A DNA stretch of 64,000 nucleotides from Mimachlamys varia (lineage: Eukaryota; Mollusca; Bivalvia; Pectinida; Pectinidae), in NCBI GenBank assembly GCA_947623455.1, contig OX392538.1, positions 310,001 through 374,000 on the forward strand, written 5' to 3'. Shown here piece by piece: positions 36,501 to 45,180 of the stretch (position 1 is its first letter; each line of letters opens with the position of its first letter). Both the position numbers and the translations under genes were made by a program. The notes under the pieces were generated by a model that worked only from the letters and a program-made list of their open reading frames with translations, was not told where the DNA came from and ran no database searches.

Positions 36501-37065
36501 TGATTTGTAAAATGTCATGTTCTGTTGCTATTTCTACAATTAGTTGGCCGCCCGCTGGAAATAAACTTTAGCATGTAGCAATTGCACTCTGAACACAGTA
36601 ACATTATTTGCGTTGAAAAAGTATTTTGAAGCTGTTTTCTTTTTTTTGGGGGGGGGGGGGGTTACCAAGTGCCTAGATATGGTCGATTTGCTGTCAGGCA
36701 ACAGTAGAGGGCCTTTTGATAGTTGTGTTTTCACTGTTTTTCTTCTGCTTTTTATTTGACCTGAATTAAATTTGTTACTTTAAATTGATATAAAATCGAA
36801 GAAGTTAATATTCATCAAGGCCTGTGTATATAATAACCCAACACTGATTACAGACATATATGTACAAACAGGTACGGACAAAGAACGTGGAATGACTGCA
36901 TGGCAGGAGCCTGAGAAGTGCGGGCAGCCCCAGAACTACGCTGAGGGACTGGAAGTGTACGCTCCTCTTTTCCCCTCTCGCTGGCTGTCGTGGAGGGTGA
37001 TGAAATACCTACCATTCTGTCAGTATCAAGCTGAAGAGGACAATACATGGGATTGCACAAAGTAA
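12400..37065 (+). CDS. SLC23: SLC23/NAT family nucleobase-ascorbate transporter, complete gene of 11 coding exons
   Basis: Predicted 608-residue multi-pass membrane transporter. Joined exons are 12400-12573, 14282-14439, 16820-16911, 17601-17725, 20037-20218, 21082-21202, 22863-23019, 25325-25578, 27393-27666, 36355-36450 and 36872-37065 (1827 nt). All phases agree; intron 7 needs a GC donor. Length matches animal SVCT proteins (about 600 residues). Landmarks include LPLFQG (TM3 region), two N-glycosylation sequons in the TM3-TM4 loop, ARTDARADI, IPYPNQFG, DSIGDYYACAR with PPPP (TM8 region), the NAT-signature-like GNIGALGLTK (412-421), SNLQ and FLDNTVPG. Known family roles are Na+-coupled ascorbate or nucleobase uptake at the plasma membrane. 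Substrate cannot be assigned: the TM8 acid is Asp rather than Glu, and the residue before NIG is Gly rather than Pro/Glu/Gln. The introns are loaded with tandem arrays and PLE fragments. Confidence 0.93.
12975..13330 (+). mobile_element. Decayed Penelope-like element fragment (upstream part with ribozyme-like fold)
   Basis: The stretch GGATTCACTTTCAAAAGTGG...GAAGTCTATT at about 13022-13053 matches the beginning of the longer PLE copy at 23300-23335. The following segment (CTTCTGCTTCTACATTAG...GGACGAAACAGCTG...TCGGCATACTG) is shared with the copy near 49840-49975. No open frame survives. It contains a hammerhead-like fold at 13244-13293. Confidence 0.6.
13244..13293 (+). ncRNA. Hammerhead ribozyme-like motif (type I layout) inside a PLE remnant
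   Basis: Core CUGAAGA at 13248-13254 fits CUGANGA. Stem II is a perfect 5-bp hairpin (GUCCU/AGGAC, 13255-13267) with a 3-nt loop, followed directly by GAAA (13268-13271). Stem I pairs AUUA (13244-13247) with UAAU (13290-13293). Stem III pairs C72-G87, G74-C85 and C75-G84 (last two digits of position) with an A-A mismatch. U88 and U89 occupy the UH positions before the predicted cut. Hammerheads are known in PLE terminal repeats. Activity is uncertain because stem III is weak and H17 is U. Confidence 0.6.
14282..14439 (+). CDS. SLC23: SLC23 exon 2 (residues 59-111, split codon)
   Basis: Acceptor TTTTGCAG at 14281. Encodes QALIALSAALVVSSFVAE (TM1) and a following helix ending TLMMVTLGT. Donor AAG|GTCAGG at 14440 leaves AG of an Arg codon, completed by G of exon 3. 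A short tandem array begins within about 10 bases of this donor. Confidence 0.9.
14447..14670. repeat. AT-rich minisatellite of about 53-54 bp, about 4 units, next to the exon 2 donor
   Basis: Units carry TCTATAGAGAAAACATCTC, then AGAATCAAATATAGCTATAT or close variants, then a variable tail. The first, most diverged unit begins a few bases after the exon 2 splice donor, so the array sits at the 5' edge of intron 2. I cannot show that it includes exon sequence. Confidence 0.85.
14715..15265 (-). mobile_element. Penelope-like element 3' fragment, minus strand
   Basis: On the - strand the segment reads FLDSNIPASPSYGV and then LIRYSRACSEYRYFRDRCQL, with a frame break between. These are C-terminal landmarks of a Penelope-like reverse transcriptase that are also present in the + copy at 24440-24580. 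The non-coding tail follows, with GTCGTCGATGAAGCAGATGA and TTATTCTCTTGTGC. Frameshifts and stops show it is dead. Confidence 0.8.
15266..16371 (+). other. Middle of SLC23 intron 2, no gene seen
   Basis: AT-rich unique DNA with simple tracts (AACAACAACAACAACAAGG near 15720, an AAT run near 15970). No exon-like or element-like sequence was recognised. Confidence 0.6.
16372..16662. repeat. 48-bp minisatellite, 6 units, each with a consensus-like splice donor
   Basis: Unit core is CAATTGACTTTGCTAAGGTA followed by AGATGTTTCTTAGAGACAAA. Six copies lie about 150 bp upstream of exon 3. CTAAG|GTAAGA in each copy resembles a strong 5' splice site. 48 is a multiple of 3, which yields an open - strand frame of 16-residue repeats that I do not consider a gene. 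Confidence 0.93.
16820..16911 (+). CDS. SLC23: SLC23 exon 3 (residues 111-142)
   Basis: Acceptor CTTCTTCAG at 16819. Completes Arg111 and encodes LPLFQGPAADYVIPLVAM, aligning with the TM3 segment LPLFQASAFAFLVPA of vertebrate SVCTs; FQG is a conserved family feature. Donor CAAG|GTAACT, phase 1. Confidence 0.92.
16912..17600 (+). other. SLC23 intron 3
   Basis: 689-bp AT-rich intron, GTAACT...CATCTACAG. No repeats, mobile elements or RNA genes were recognised. Confidence 0.85.
17601..17725 (+). CDS. SLC23: SLC23 exon 4 (residues 142-183), glycosylated loop
   Basis: Acceptor CATCTACAG at 17600, donor CAG|GTAGGT at 17726, phase 1 in and 0 out. Hydrophilic; carries sequons NMT (Asn150) and NAT (Asn163). 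The TM3-TM4 extracellular loop of SVCTs is glycosylated at an equivalent position, which supports the assignment. Ends with NFALTKLCQ, aligning with the IREVQ segment before TM5. Confidence 0.87.
17836..19675. repeat. 33-bp minisatellite in SLC23 intron 4, about 56 units
   Basis: Unit core TATTACAACTGTAATATCTG followed by GTATCATTTCACG. Some units are 32 bp, having lost the G of CACGTATT, so indels do occur here, unlike in the 30-bp array. TTACAACTGTAAT is almost self-complementary. Open frames giving ITTVISGIISR repeats are by-products of the 33-bp period. Confidence 0.96.
19740..20034 (+). mobile_element. Penelope-like element 3' tail ending at the exon 5 acceptor
   Basis: Carries the family tail: TTTATGGTCGCCATCCTGAT, GAGAAATATTC, GGCAGGTGTCGTCGATGAAG, CTTACTCTTCCGGAACA and TTATGGTTTTGTTGACGCTT. 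These recur in the copies at 24640-24870, 26670-26970 and 50440-50690. The last matching bases (GACGCTTTG, TCTGATTTT) run into the pyrimidine tract of exon 5. Confidence 0.85.
20037..20218 (+). CDS. SLC23: SLC23 exon 5 (residues 184-244)
   Basis: Encodes QGCLILVGIIHCLVGLTG, then GILLKFVGPITVVSAIFL and HWGISVV, matching QGAIMVSSVVEVVIGLLG, the YIGPLTVTPT region and HWGIS of vertebrate SVCTs (TM5-TM6). The acceptor is either TGACAG|TTCCAG at 20037 or TTCCAG|GG at 20043. Both are in frame and differ by Phe-Gln; homology (QGA after a charged tripeptide) slightly favours 20043, while the pyrimidine tract favours 20037. Donor GT|GTAAGT at 20219, phase 2. Confidence 0.9.
20560..20910 (+). mobile_element. 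Highly decayed Penelope-like element fragment in SLC23 intron 5
   Basis: TTTCCGATCGTGAACTTTCC, GCAGTTGATTCGTTATT, CGAAATATTCTGTATCTTTG and ATATGCTCATTAGTATGCC follow the order seen in the longer copy at 24440-24720. No open frame is left. Confidence 0.7.
21082..21202 (+). CDS. SLC23: SLC23 exon 6 (residues 244-284)
   Basis: Acceptor CACTTACAG at 21081, donor TCG|GTAACT at 21203. Encodes the end of a transmembrane helix (TAVTALVLSLYLGN), a basic hydrophilic loop (AWSKKKGF) and PFHQVFS leading to the next helix, in line with the TM6-TM7 loop of SVCTs. Confidence 0.87.
21203..22862 (+). other. SLC23 intron 6
   Basis: 1660-bp intron. 21888-22016 has a possible small inverted-repeat element: CATCGTAAAATCCATATTGC is roughly complementary to ATATTGATTTTATCATG. 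An open - strand frame at 21553-21792 has no recognisable homology. No tandem array was seen. Confidence 0.7.
21888..22016. repeat. Possible MITE-like inverted repeat
   Basis: Imperfect terminal inverted repeats of about 17-20 bases (TAAAATCCATATTGCATG against CATATTGATTTTATCATG) enclose about 90 bases with internal GAGGAC/GAGGAC and AGCCC/GGGCT motifs. No target-site duplication could be fixed, so this is tentative. Confidence 0.3.
22863..23019 (+). CDS. SLC23: SLC23 exon 7 (residues 285-337), ends at a GC donor
   Basis: Acceptor TTTGTTTTAG at 22862. Encodes TM7 (ILIGLLVGWGLSAILT) and then QAEYMARTDARADI and WFKIPYP, matching ARTDARGDI and IRIPYP of SVCTs. No GT donor in the right phase fits. 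CCA A|GCAAGT at 23020 is a consensus GC donor, and joining there to exon 8 gives IPYPNQFGTPTF, aligning without gap to IPYPCQWGLPTV. Read-through would give about 27 unrelated residues and a stop at 23097-23099. Confidence 0.88.
23256..24905 (+). mobile_element. Longest Penelope-like element copy, reverse transcriptase pseudogene
   Basis: Disrupted reverse transcriptase reading frame inside SLC23 intron 7. In order: FSKDEILSNHASVLQ, then WMPKLHKDPYKQRFIAGSAY (the PKLHK...RFI motif typical of Penelope-like RTs), FLVDNIFVELR, a palm region with VDIPIGTNCVPL, YVDDALSINN (catalytic YxDD), ELEIKDTTDSS, AAYLDLYLHYD, NFPFLDSNIPTIPSVYMSQL and IRYSRACS. The 3' tail with GATGTCGTCGATGAAGCAGA follows. 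Several frameshifts and stops make it non-functional. No GIY-YIG endonuclease domain was recognised. Confidence 0.85.
24906..25324 (+). other. 3' part of SLC23 intron 7
   Basis: About 420 bp of AT-rich sequence between the PLE copy and the exon 8 acceptor (TTTGTTCCAG). Nothing recognisable. Confidence 0.6.
25325..25578 (+). CDS. SLC23: SLC23 exon 8 (residues 337-421), core transport domain
   Basis: Carries the most conserved family region: DSIGDYYACAR (362-372), VPPPPRYAVNRGI (376-388), GILGCGHATTTYGGNIGALG and a final LTK (ends at 421). In UraA the TM8 and TM10 glutamates that contact substrate fall at Asp362 and Gly412 here. Donor AAAG|GTCAGT at 25579. The donor lies in the perfect palindrome GGTCAGTACTGACC, and the exon end begins a minisatellite. 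Confidence 0.96.
25545..26180. repeat. G-rich minisatellite seeded by the 3' end and donor of SLC23 exon 8, about 10 units
   Basis: The first unit is the exon end itself (GGAAACATTGGAGCTTTAGG...ACAAAG|GTCAGTACTGACC). Later units repeat CATTGGAGTCTTAGATCTCA, CAAAG or CATAG, GTCAGTACTGACC and ATACATACAG, then a G run of 5 to about 19. Units are about 50-75 bp, varying mainly in the G run. Each copy therefore carries a donor-like site and an ACAG|GGG acceptor-like end. The G runs could form quadruplexes. Confidence 0.92.
26335..26980 (+). mobile_element. Penelope-like element fragment in SLC23 intron 8
   Basis: Contains FSYEAEFVEELIAD-like sequence (partly as TTCATACGAGGCTGAATTTG), then DLVDRI, EIKDTTYSSTSASYLDLYFY, the PIVKFPFL region and ILGLAKQIEIF-like remnants. 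The tail follows: GGCGGGTGTCGTCAATGAAG, TCTTCCGGAACACCTGGTCT and TTCGTTAACGTTTTAG. It is internally deleted relative to the 23256 copy. Confidence 0.8.
26981..27392 (+). other. 3' part of SLC23 intron 8
   Basis: About 410 bp of AT-rich sequence leading to the exon 9 acceptor TATAAAAAG, whose pyrimidine tract is GGTCTTTTTTTCTATAAAAAG. Nothing else recognisable. Confidence 0.6.
27393..27666 (+). CDS. SLC23: SLC23 exon 9 (residues 422-513)
   Basis: Encodes VASRDVLLWTAFIYLVFG, IIGKVSAVFITIPIPVLGG, SMIVLFGMFNGIVLSNLQV, SLSSTRNLAIIGTSLLVGLM and PHWLETYP. These match the TM11-TM13 region of SVCTs, including PDPILGG, FGM, LSNLQ, SSRNL and LPNYLE. Donor TCAG|GTCAGT at 27667, phase 1; the phase and the resulting LPSDGGYG junction exclude the nearby GTAATG. 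Confidence 0.96.
27667..28184 (+). other. 5' part of SLC23 intron 9 before the 34-bp array
   Basis: About 520 bp of AT-rich sequence. Short open frames here look like chance. No mobile element was recognised. Confidence 0.6.
28185..33613. repeat. 34-bp minisatellite in SLC23 intron 9, about 160 units
   Basis: Unit core GATAAGTGCCCAGTAATTGT followed by ATCTAAGTAACCAT. Variants (CCGGT, CCAAGT, GTCCAGT, TATATAAG, ACCGTG) are arranged in higher-order blocks. For example the run with TAAGTACCATGATACGTGCC followed by TTTTATCTCAGTAACCATGT appears near 30150-30290, 31535-31685 and 31880-32025. GATAAGT and CTAAGTAAC resemble weak donor sites. The interval is not coding. Confidence 0.97.
33836..36175. 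repeat. 40/41-bp minisatellite in SLC23 intron 9, about 58 units
   Basis: Unit core TTGATATACTGAGTGTACCA followed by ATGTTGAACTTTGTTTTATA, with an extra T (TTTGATA) in many units. Both edges (33836-33900 and 36120-36175) are diverged units, as expected for a slippage or unequal-exchange array with decaying ends. The 34-bp array lies about 220 bp upstream in the same intron and is unrelated in sequence. Confidence 0.96.
36355..36450 (+). CDS. SLC23: SLC23 exon 10 (residues 513-545)
   Basis: Acceptor TACTTTGTAG at 36354. Encodes GGYGYHILKTLLTNPILLGG followed by VLAAFLDNTVPG, matching VDQILIVLLTTEMFVGG and LAFILDNTVPG of SVCTs (last transmembrane helix). Donor CCAG|GTACGT at 36451, phase 1. Confidence 0.95.
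36451..36871 (+). other. SLC23 intron 10
   Basis: 421-bp intron. It contains a strand-switching homopolymer block (TTTTTTTT followed by about 14 G at 36641-36661) and is otherwise unremarkable. Confidence 0.85.
36872..37065 (+). CDS. SLC23: SLC23 exon 11 (residues 545-608 and stop), C-terminal cytosolic tail
   Basis: Acceptor TACAAACAG at 36871. Encodes GTDKERGMTAWQEPEKCG (family pattern GSPEERGL.QW), then ending YAPLFPSRWLSWRVMKYLPF and CQYQAEEDNTWDCTK with TAA at 37063-37065. KYLPFC matches KYIPIC of SVCTs, so the reading frame is genuine up to that point. The final ten codons and the stop form the first unit of the 71-bp array downstream. Confidence 0.95.
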
Positions 37066-40000
37066 CCATAATATCTGTCTAGACGATTATACGGTATACG
37101 GTTGGGTAGGGCAATACATGGGGTCACACAGAGTAACTATAATATCTGTCTAGACGATTATACGGTATACGGCTGGGTAGAACAATACATGGGATCACAC
37201 AGAGTAACCATAATATCTGTCTAGACGATTATACGGTATATGGTTGGGGAGGACAATACGTGGGATCACACAGAGTAACCATAATATCTGTCTAGACGAT
37301 TATACGGTATACGGCTGGGGAGAACAATACATGGGATCACACAGAGTAACTATAATATCTGTCTAGACGATTATACGGTATACGGCGGGGGAGGACAATA
37401 CGTGGGATCACACAGAGTAACTATAATATCTGTCTAGACGATTATACGGTATACGGCTGGGGAGGACAATACATGGGATCACACGGAGTAACTATAATAT
37501 CTGTCTAGACGATTATACGGTAGACGGCTGGGTAGGACAATACATGGGACCACACGGGGTAACTATACTGTCTGTCTAGACGATTATACGGTATACGGCT
37601 GGGTAGGACAATACATGGGATCACACAGAGTAACTATAATATCTGTCTAGACGATTATACGGTATACGGTTGGGTAGGACAATACGTGGGATCACACGGA
37701 GTAACTATAATATCTGTCTAGACGATTATACGGTAGACGGCTGGGTAGGACAATACATGGGACCACACGGAGTAACTATACTGTCTGTCTAGACGATTAT
37801 ACGGTATACGGCTGGGTAGGACAATACATGGGATCACACAGAGTAACTATAATATCTGTCTAGACGATTATACGGTATACGGTTGGGTAGGACAATACGT
37901 GGGATCACACAGAGTAACTATAATATCTGTCAAGACGATTATACGGTATACGGCTGGGTAGGACAATACGTGGGATCACAGAAAGTAACTATAATATCTG
38001 TCTAGATGATTATACGGTATACGGTTGGGTAGGACAATACATAGGACCACACGGAGTAACTATACTGTCTGTCTAGACGATTATACGGTAGACGGCTGGG
38101 TAGGACAATACGTGGGATCACACAGAGTAACTATAATATTTGTCTAGACGATTATACGGTATACGGCTGGGGAGGACAATACATGGGATCACACGGAGTA
38201 ACTATAATATCTGTCTAGACGATTATACGGTATACGGCTGGGGAGGACAATACATGGGATCACACAGAGTACCTATAATATCTGTCTAAACGATTATACG
38301 GTATACGGCTGGGAAGGACAATACGTGGGATCACACAGAGTAACTACAATATCTGTCTAGACGATTATACGGTATACGGTTGGGTAGGACAATACATGGG
38401 GTCACACAGAGTAACTATAATATCTGTCTAGACGATTATACGGTATACGGCTGGGGAGGACAATAAATGGGATCACACGAAGTAATTATAATATCTGTCT
38501 AGACGATTATACGGTATACGGCTGGGTAGGACGATACGTGGGATCACACGAAGTAATTATAATATCTGTCTAGACGATTATACGGTATACGGCTGGGTAG
38601 GACGATACGTGGGATCACACGAAGTAATTATAATATCTGTCTAGACGATTATACGGTATACGGCTGGGTAGGACGATACGTGGGATCACACAGAGTAACT
38701 ATATTATCTGTCTAGACGTTATAAGGTATACGGCTGGGTAGGACGATACGTGGGATCACACAGAGTAACTATGATATCTGTATAGACGATTATACGGTAT
38801 ACGGCTGGGTAGGACAATATATGGGATCACACGGAGTAACTATAATATCTGTCTAGACGATTATACGGTAGACGGCTGGGTAGGACAATACATGGGACCA
38901 CACAGAGTAACTATAATATCTGTCTAGACGAATATACGATATACGGTTGGGTAGGACGATACATGGGATAACACAGAGTAACTATAATATCTGTCTAGAC
39001 GATTATACGGTATACGGCTGGGTAGAACAATACGTGGATCACACAGAGTAACTATAATATCTGTCTAGACGATTATACGGTATACGGCTGGGTAGGACAA
39101 TACATGGGATCACACGGAGTAACTATAATATCTGTCTAGACGATTATACGGTATACGGCTGGGGAGGACAATACATGGGATCACACGGAGTAACTATAAT
39201 ATCTGTCTAGACGATTATACGGTATACGGCTGGGTAGGACAATACATGGGATCACACAGAGTAACTATAATATCTGTCTAGACGATTATACGGTATACGG
39301 CTGGGTAGAACAATACATGGGATCACACGGAGTAACTATAATATCTGTCTAGACGATTATACGCTATATGGCTGTGGAGGACAATACATGGGATAACACA
39401 GAGTAACTATAATATCTGTCTAGACGATTATACGGTATACGGCTGGGGAGAACAATACGTGGATCACACAGAGTAACTATAATATCTGTCTAGACGATTA
39501 TACGGTATACGGTTTGGTAGGACTGTACATGGGATCACACGGAGTAACTATAATATCTGTCTAGACGATTATACGGTAGACGGTTGGGTAGGACAATACA
39601 TGGGATCACACAGAGTAACTATATTATCTGTCTATACGATTATACGGTATACGGCTTGGTAGGACGATACATGGGATCACCGAAGTAACTATAATATCTG
39701 TCTAGACGATTATACGGTATACGGCTGGGTAGGACGATACATGGGATCACACAGAGTAACTATAATATCTGTCTAGACGTTATAAGGTATACGGCTGGGT
39801 AGGACGATACGTGGGATCACACAGAGTAACTATGATATCTGTATAGACGATTATACGGTATACGGCTGGGTAGGACAATACATGGGATCACACAGAGTAA
39901 CCATTATATCTGTCTAGACGATTATACGGTATACGGCTGGGTAGGACAATACATGGGATCACACAGAGTAACCATTATATCTGTCTAGACGATTATACGC

Positions 40001-42262
40001 TATATGGCTGGGTAGGACTTACGTGGGATCACACGAAGTAACCATAATATCTGTCTAGACGATTATACGGTATACGGCTGGGGAGGACAATACATGGGAT
40101 CACACAGAGTAACTATAATATCTGTCTAGACGATTATACGGTATACTGCTGAGGAGGACAATACATGGGGTCACACAGAGTAACTATAATATCTGTCTAG
40201 ACGATTATACGGTATACGGTTGGGTAGGACAATACATGGGGTCACACAGAGGAACTATAATATCTGTCTAGACGAGTATACGGTGTACGGTTTGGTAGGA
40301 CAATACATGGGATCACACAGAGTACCTATGATATCTGTCTAGACGATTATACTGTATACGGTTGGGAAGGACAATACATGGGATCACACAGAGTAACTAT
40401 AATATTTGTCTAGATGATCATACGGTATACGGTTGGGAAGGACAATACATGGGATCGCACAGAGTAACTATAATATCTGTGTAGACGAGTATACGGTATA
40501 CGGCTGGGGAGGACAATACGTGGGATCACACAGAGTAACTATAATATTTGTCTAGATGATCATACGGTATACGGTTGGGAAGGACAATACATGGGATCGC
40601 ACAGAGTAACTATAATATCTGTGTAGACGAGTATACGGTATACGGCTGGGGAGGACAATACGTGGGATCACACAGAGTAACTATAATATCTGTCTAGACG
40701 ATTATACGGTATACGGCTGAGGAGGACAATACATGGGGTCACACAGAGTAACTATAATATCTGTCTAGACGATTATACGGTATACGGCTGGGGAGGACAA
40801 TACATGGGATCACACAGAGTAACTATAATATCTGTCTAGACGATTATACGGTATACGGTTGGGTAGGACAATACGTGTGATCACACAGAGTAACTATAAT
40901 ATCTGTATAGACGATTATACGGTATACGGCTGGGAAGGACAATACATGGGATCACACAGAGTATCTATAATATCTGTCTCAACGATTATACGGTATACGG
41001 CTGAGGAGGACAATACATGGGGTCACACAGAGTAACTATAATATCTGTCTAGACGATTATACGGTATACGGCTGGGTAGGACAATACGTGGGATCACACA
41101 GAGTAACTATAATGTCTGTCTAGACGATTATACGGTATACTGCTGGGGAGGGCAATACATGGGATCACACGGAGTAACTATAATATCTGTCTAGACGATT
41201 ATACGGTATACGGCTGGGTAGGACAATACATGGGATCACACAGAGTAACTATAATGTCTGTCTAGAAGATTATACGGTATACGGCTGAGGAGGACAATAC
41301 ATGGGATCACACAGAGTAACTATAATATCTGTCTAGACGATTATACGGTATACGGCTGGGGAGGACAATACATGGGGTCACACAGAGGAACTATAATATC
41401 TGTCTAGACGAGTATACGGTATACGGTTTGGTAGGACAATACATGGGATCACACAGAGTACCTATGATATCTGTCTAGACGATTATACGGTATACGGCTG
41501 GGGAGGACAATACGTGGGATCACACGGAGTACCTATAATATCTGTCTAGACGAGTATACGGTATACGGTTTGGTAGGACAATACATGGGATCACACTGAG
41601 TACCTATAATATCTGTCTAGACGAGTATACGGTATACGGCTGGGGAGGACAATACGTGGGATCACACAGAGTAACTATAATATTTGTCTAGATGATCATA
41701 CGGTATACGGTTGGGAAGGACAATACATGGGATCGCACAGAGTAACTATAATATCTGTGTAGACGAGTATACGGTATACGGCTGGGGAGGACAATACGTG
41801 GGATCACACAGAGTAACTATAATATCTGTCTAGACGATTATACGGTATACGGCTGGGGAGGACAATACATGGGATCACACAGAGTAACCATAATATCTGT
41901 CTAGACGATTATACGGTATACGGTTGGGGAGGACAATACATGGGATCACACAGAGTAACTATAATATCTGTCTAGACGATTATACGGTATACGGTTTGGT
42001 AGGACAATACATGGGATCACACGGAGTAACTATGATATCTGTCTAGACGATTATACGGTATACTGCTGAGGAGGACAATACCTGGGATCACACGAAGTAA
42101 CTATAATATCTGTCTAGACGGTTATACGGTATACGGTTGGGTAGGACAATACATGGGATCACACAGAGTAACTATAATATCTGTCTAGACGATTATACGG
42201 TATACGGTTGGGTAGGACAATACATGGGATCACACGAAGTAACCATGATATCCGTCCAGACG
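37036..42262. repeat. 71-bp minisatellite seeded by the last codons and stop of SLC23, about 74 units
   Basis: The first unit overlaps the coding end (GAGGACAATACATGGGATTG, then CACAAAGTAACC with the TAA inside). It repeats every 71 bp as AGGACAATACATGGGATCAC, ACAGAGTAACTATAATATCT, GTCTAGACGATTATACGGTA and TACGGCTGGGT. The periodicity starts at 37041, 37112 and 37183. The array most likely lies in the 3' UTR, since the next AATAAA outside it is at 42322. Variant runs recur as higher-order blocks, for example GATGATCATACGG followed by GGGATCGCACAGAG. Confidence 0.95.
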
Positions 42263-42321
42263 CCTATTCAGGACAGGAAGTGGTCATTTGACCGATTGTA
42301 ACTAAGGTCAACCCTAAGGAG

Positions 42322-42327
42322 AATAAA
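42322..42327 (+). promoter_or_regulatory. Candidate polyadenylation signal AATAAA of the SLC23 mRNA
   Basis: First AATAAA after the end of the 71-bp array. If used, the mRNA carries a 3' UTR of over 5 kb that includes the array. A variant unit inside the array near 38464 also creates AATAAA (ACAATAAATGG), so earlier cleavage is possible. Confidence 0.4.
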
Positions 42328-42583
42328 AATCCTATAAAGTGGCACTACTTCTGGTGAACATGGTAGCACTACGGACCGACGGGATAACTTGGCTCACAAT
42401 AATAAGCAGAAATACGTCAACAACAGTTTGTGTGATATAACATATCCATCGGAGACATATATCCGACACGATCAAGTAATTTATGTTTTGAATAATAAGT
42501 AGCCACTGCGATACCACGTAATATTTATTTTTCCATACAGTTCCTTTAGTTAAGAAATTTACGGACGTATCACGTGACATAAT

Positions 42584-42627
42584 GCGAGAGAGATAGAGCA
42601 AGAGAGAGAGAGCAAGAGAGAGAAAGC

Positions 42628-42684
<57 letters not shown>
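42584..42684. repeat. GA microsatellite
   Basis: About 100 bp of (AG)n on the + strand with a few A, C or T interruptions. It is intergenic, between the SLC23 3' end and the astacin-like gene. Confidence 0.98.
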
Positions 42685-42686
<2 letters not shown>

Positions 42687-44819
42687 CACATGATTTTTGT
42701 TGTAAGCAGTATACACTATATTGAATTAAAAACATTTCACTTGGATCTGCGTTATGATTTTTCTTCGTCATTCATCGTTTCTTAAAGCATACCTCAATGT
42801 AAATGTTTACATACTGCACGTTTTCATAATGGAATGTTTCAAGCATGTATACGAGACTTTGTTGAAATTTAGATATGGGTAAGGAGCAGTAATATCTCAA
42901 AAAATATTGCAGTAAAGGCACACAATCAATGGGGTTACAGAACAGAATGGAACCACAATACACTTTGTTATCGGAATATGGATTTGTTAACACTTCATTA
43001 TTTTGTAATTATTTTATTATCGTCAGTATTTTATTTTTAGTCTTTTATTTGTTACAAACAGTTTGATAAACTCATTTGTTTTCCATATCAAACACATGAG
43101 CTTTAATAAAGAGCTTCCCAATTTATCTACCTGTAAACAATGTTTTTTTGTACAAGTTGTATAGCCCAATGACTAATGCGCTCTCGTTGATAGTTGAAGG
43201 CGTTAGTTAGGGATGGATAAAGAGTACTTTTTTATTAGTTCTTAAAGACAGGCTACTCACCACTTGAACATTTAGTTGAACAATAAATATGCATGACTAA
43301 GATGAAATACTAGTTTAAATATAACTCATTTTGTGAGAGAAAGTACAGTAGAAAGAACAGATGAATTAATTAAAGGGAAAGAGAATGGAAAGGCTGGGCT
43401 AGTGACACAGAGGGAGGTAGAAGGGGGCTATGGAGGGTAATGGGAGGGGGAGTAGACTGTCTTGTTAATCTAACCATACCGTTAACAATTGTGATCAGGA
43501 AGTGAAATTAATACCATCAAGCTTCGTACGTAAGTACCTTTTAATTAATTTACCGAGACCGAGTCCCACGGATCCGACTTGATATCGAAGACAGGAAATG
43601 TACTAGAACAATACCGGGGTATGATATTGCAAACAAAGGGCAGCTCTGTTAATTCCAGACTGAATAAGATACTATTACTTTTGTCGTGTAGCGCACAACA
43701 CCCTTCTGAAGACCTATTAATAGTTGATTTTGTGACATAATGTACATGTTCCTTCAATACATGAATTCAGGTTGATATTATGCTTTATTCATTTGATTTC
43801 AATACACGATATAACAGATTAAAAAGGAAGAACTTAGATAAAATCAAACGAATATCAATGTACCAAGGCCTGATTTAAGGAGTGTGTTGGCAGGAGAAGG
43901 GAAACTATTTTTAGAATAAACGACACGAGACACTTGATAAACATTAGGACTCATTGTCTGTCTTAGAGAGTCCCGAATCACGCGACATGTTATCTCTAAA
44001 TAAATGAAATAAATAATCTGTCTATCTCTGTATTCTGGGACACGTTTTTTGTTTTATTTTATTTTGAAGCCGTGGGAACGAATATGGCGACAGGGCAGCT
44101 CAAACCGACAATCACTGCTACAAGAGGATTGGCAGCAAAGATTGTCTCACGAAACTAAAAATAAACTAGGTAAAGCTCGGACAAACATAGGTTCATTCTG
44201 TATTTTATTTTGTTTTTATCAAACGAAATGCAATAAATATTATTATTTTTATGTACCATGTGTTATTTGTTTGGTCTTATAACGTATATTTTTAAATTTT
44301 CATGGGTTTTACACACAGTTTTAAACAAATGTGGTTTCGCAAAAATATGACACTGGCTGTTGACGAGCTTTTAAACTTAAATCAAATATAATCCTTTTCT
44401 GACACGATACATGTACTTCATTTTGTTTCTTTTTCAATGACTAGTATTTTTTGTTCTCGATAACTGTCCGTATTCATACATTTTATATATATATCAAACA
44501 AACCCTCATATTTTCTGAAAAGAAACTAGTTGATTTGTCAATGGAGGAAATACAGGTTATGTGACATATGCGTTTCTTGTTACTTTGATTATTGTCAAAG
44601 AAATGCAGGATTTGTTAAAAAAAAACAAAGGCTAAAGCTAGAGATAGTTTATAAGTAAAAATGCTGTCTTCGTCCCATATCAGATTTTACAATAATTGTA
44701 CGAACACAAGGACGAAGCAGCGACGTGTCAAAAGAAGTGTTATTCGAGCGAATAATTGATAAACCTAATTAATGATTTTTGATAAAATTATGATAAGATA
44801 TAATGAGCCCATTTCAAAA
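42685..44819. other. Intergenic AT-rich sequence
   Basis: No supported gene. It contains a purine-rich stretch (43370-43455) and only short open frames without recognisable domains. Confidence 0.5.
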
Positions 44820-45180
44820 TGTACAGTTGGACCAGGTGTTCCAGAAGGGTAAGCACGTTATGTAAAATCAGAGAACACCAAAACGAACAAAGGAACATTT
44901 TATATGGAGACGCTTTTAAAATAAAGGAAAATAAGACCAGGTGTTCCGGAGGAGTAAGCGTCTTCTGCTTCATCGACGACACCCGCCATGAAAATCTAGG
45001 TCAGATCAAAGCGAATGTCATGGCCTTAAAGTGAGAACTGAGGTATAATTCTCAATCACAACAAGCAGGTATACTAATGAGAATATTCTCAATGAGACCA
45101 ATATGGCGACTATAAGACTTCCTAATATTTTTCATCAACCTGTATCTCTCGAATCCCAATGGCATTAGTTTGGAGTTTGT
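44820..45180 (-). mobile_element. Penelope-like element 3' tail fragment, minus strand
   Basis: Reverse complement carries the family tail in order: TATTGGTCTCATTGAGAATA, CATGGCGGGTGTCGTCGATG, AAGCAGAAGACGCTTACTCC and GGAACACCTGGTCTTATTTT. A second GACCAGGTGTTCCAGAAGGG occurs at 44830, so the tail is partly duplicated. Confidence 0.8.
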
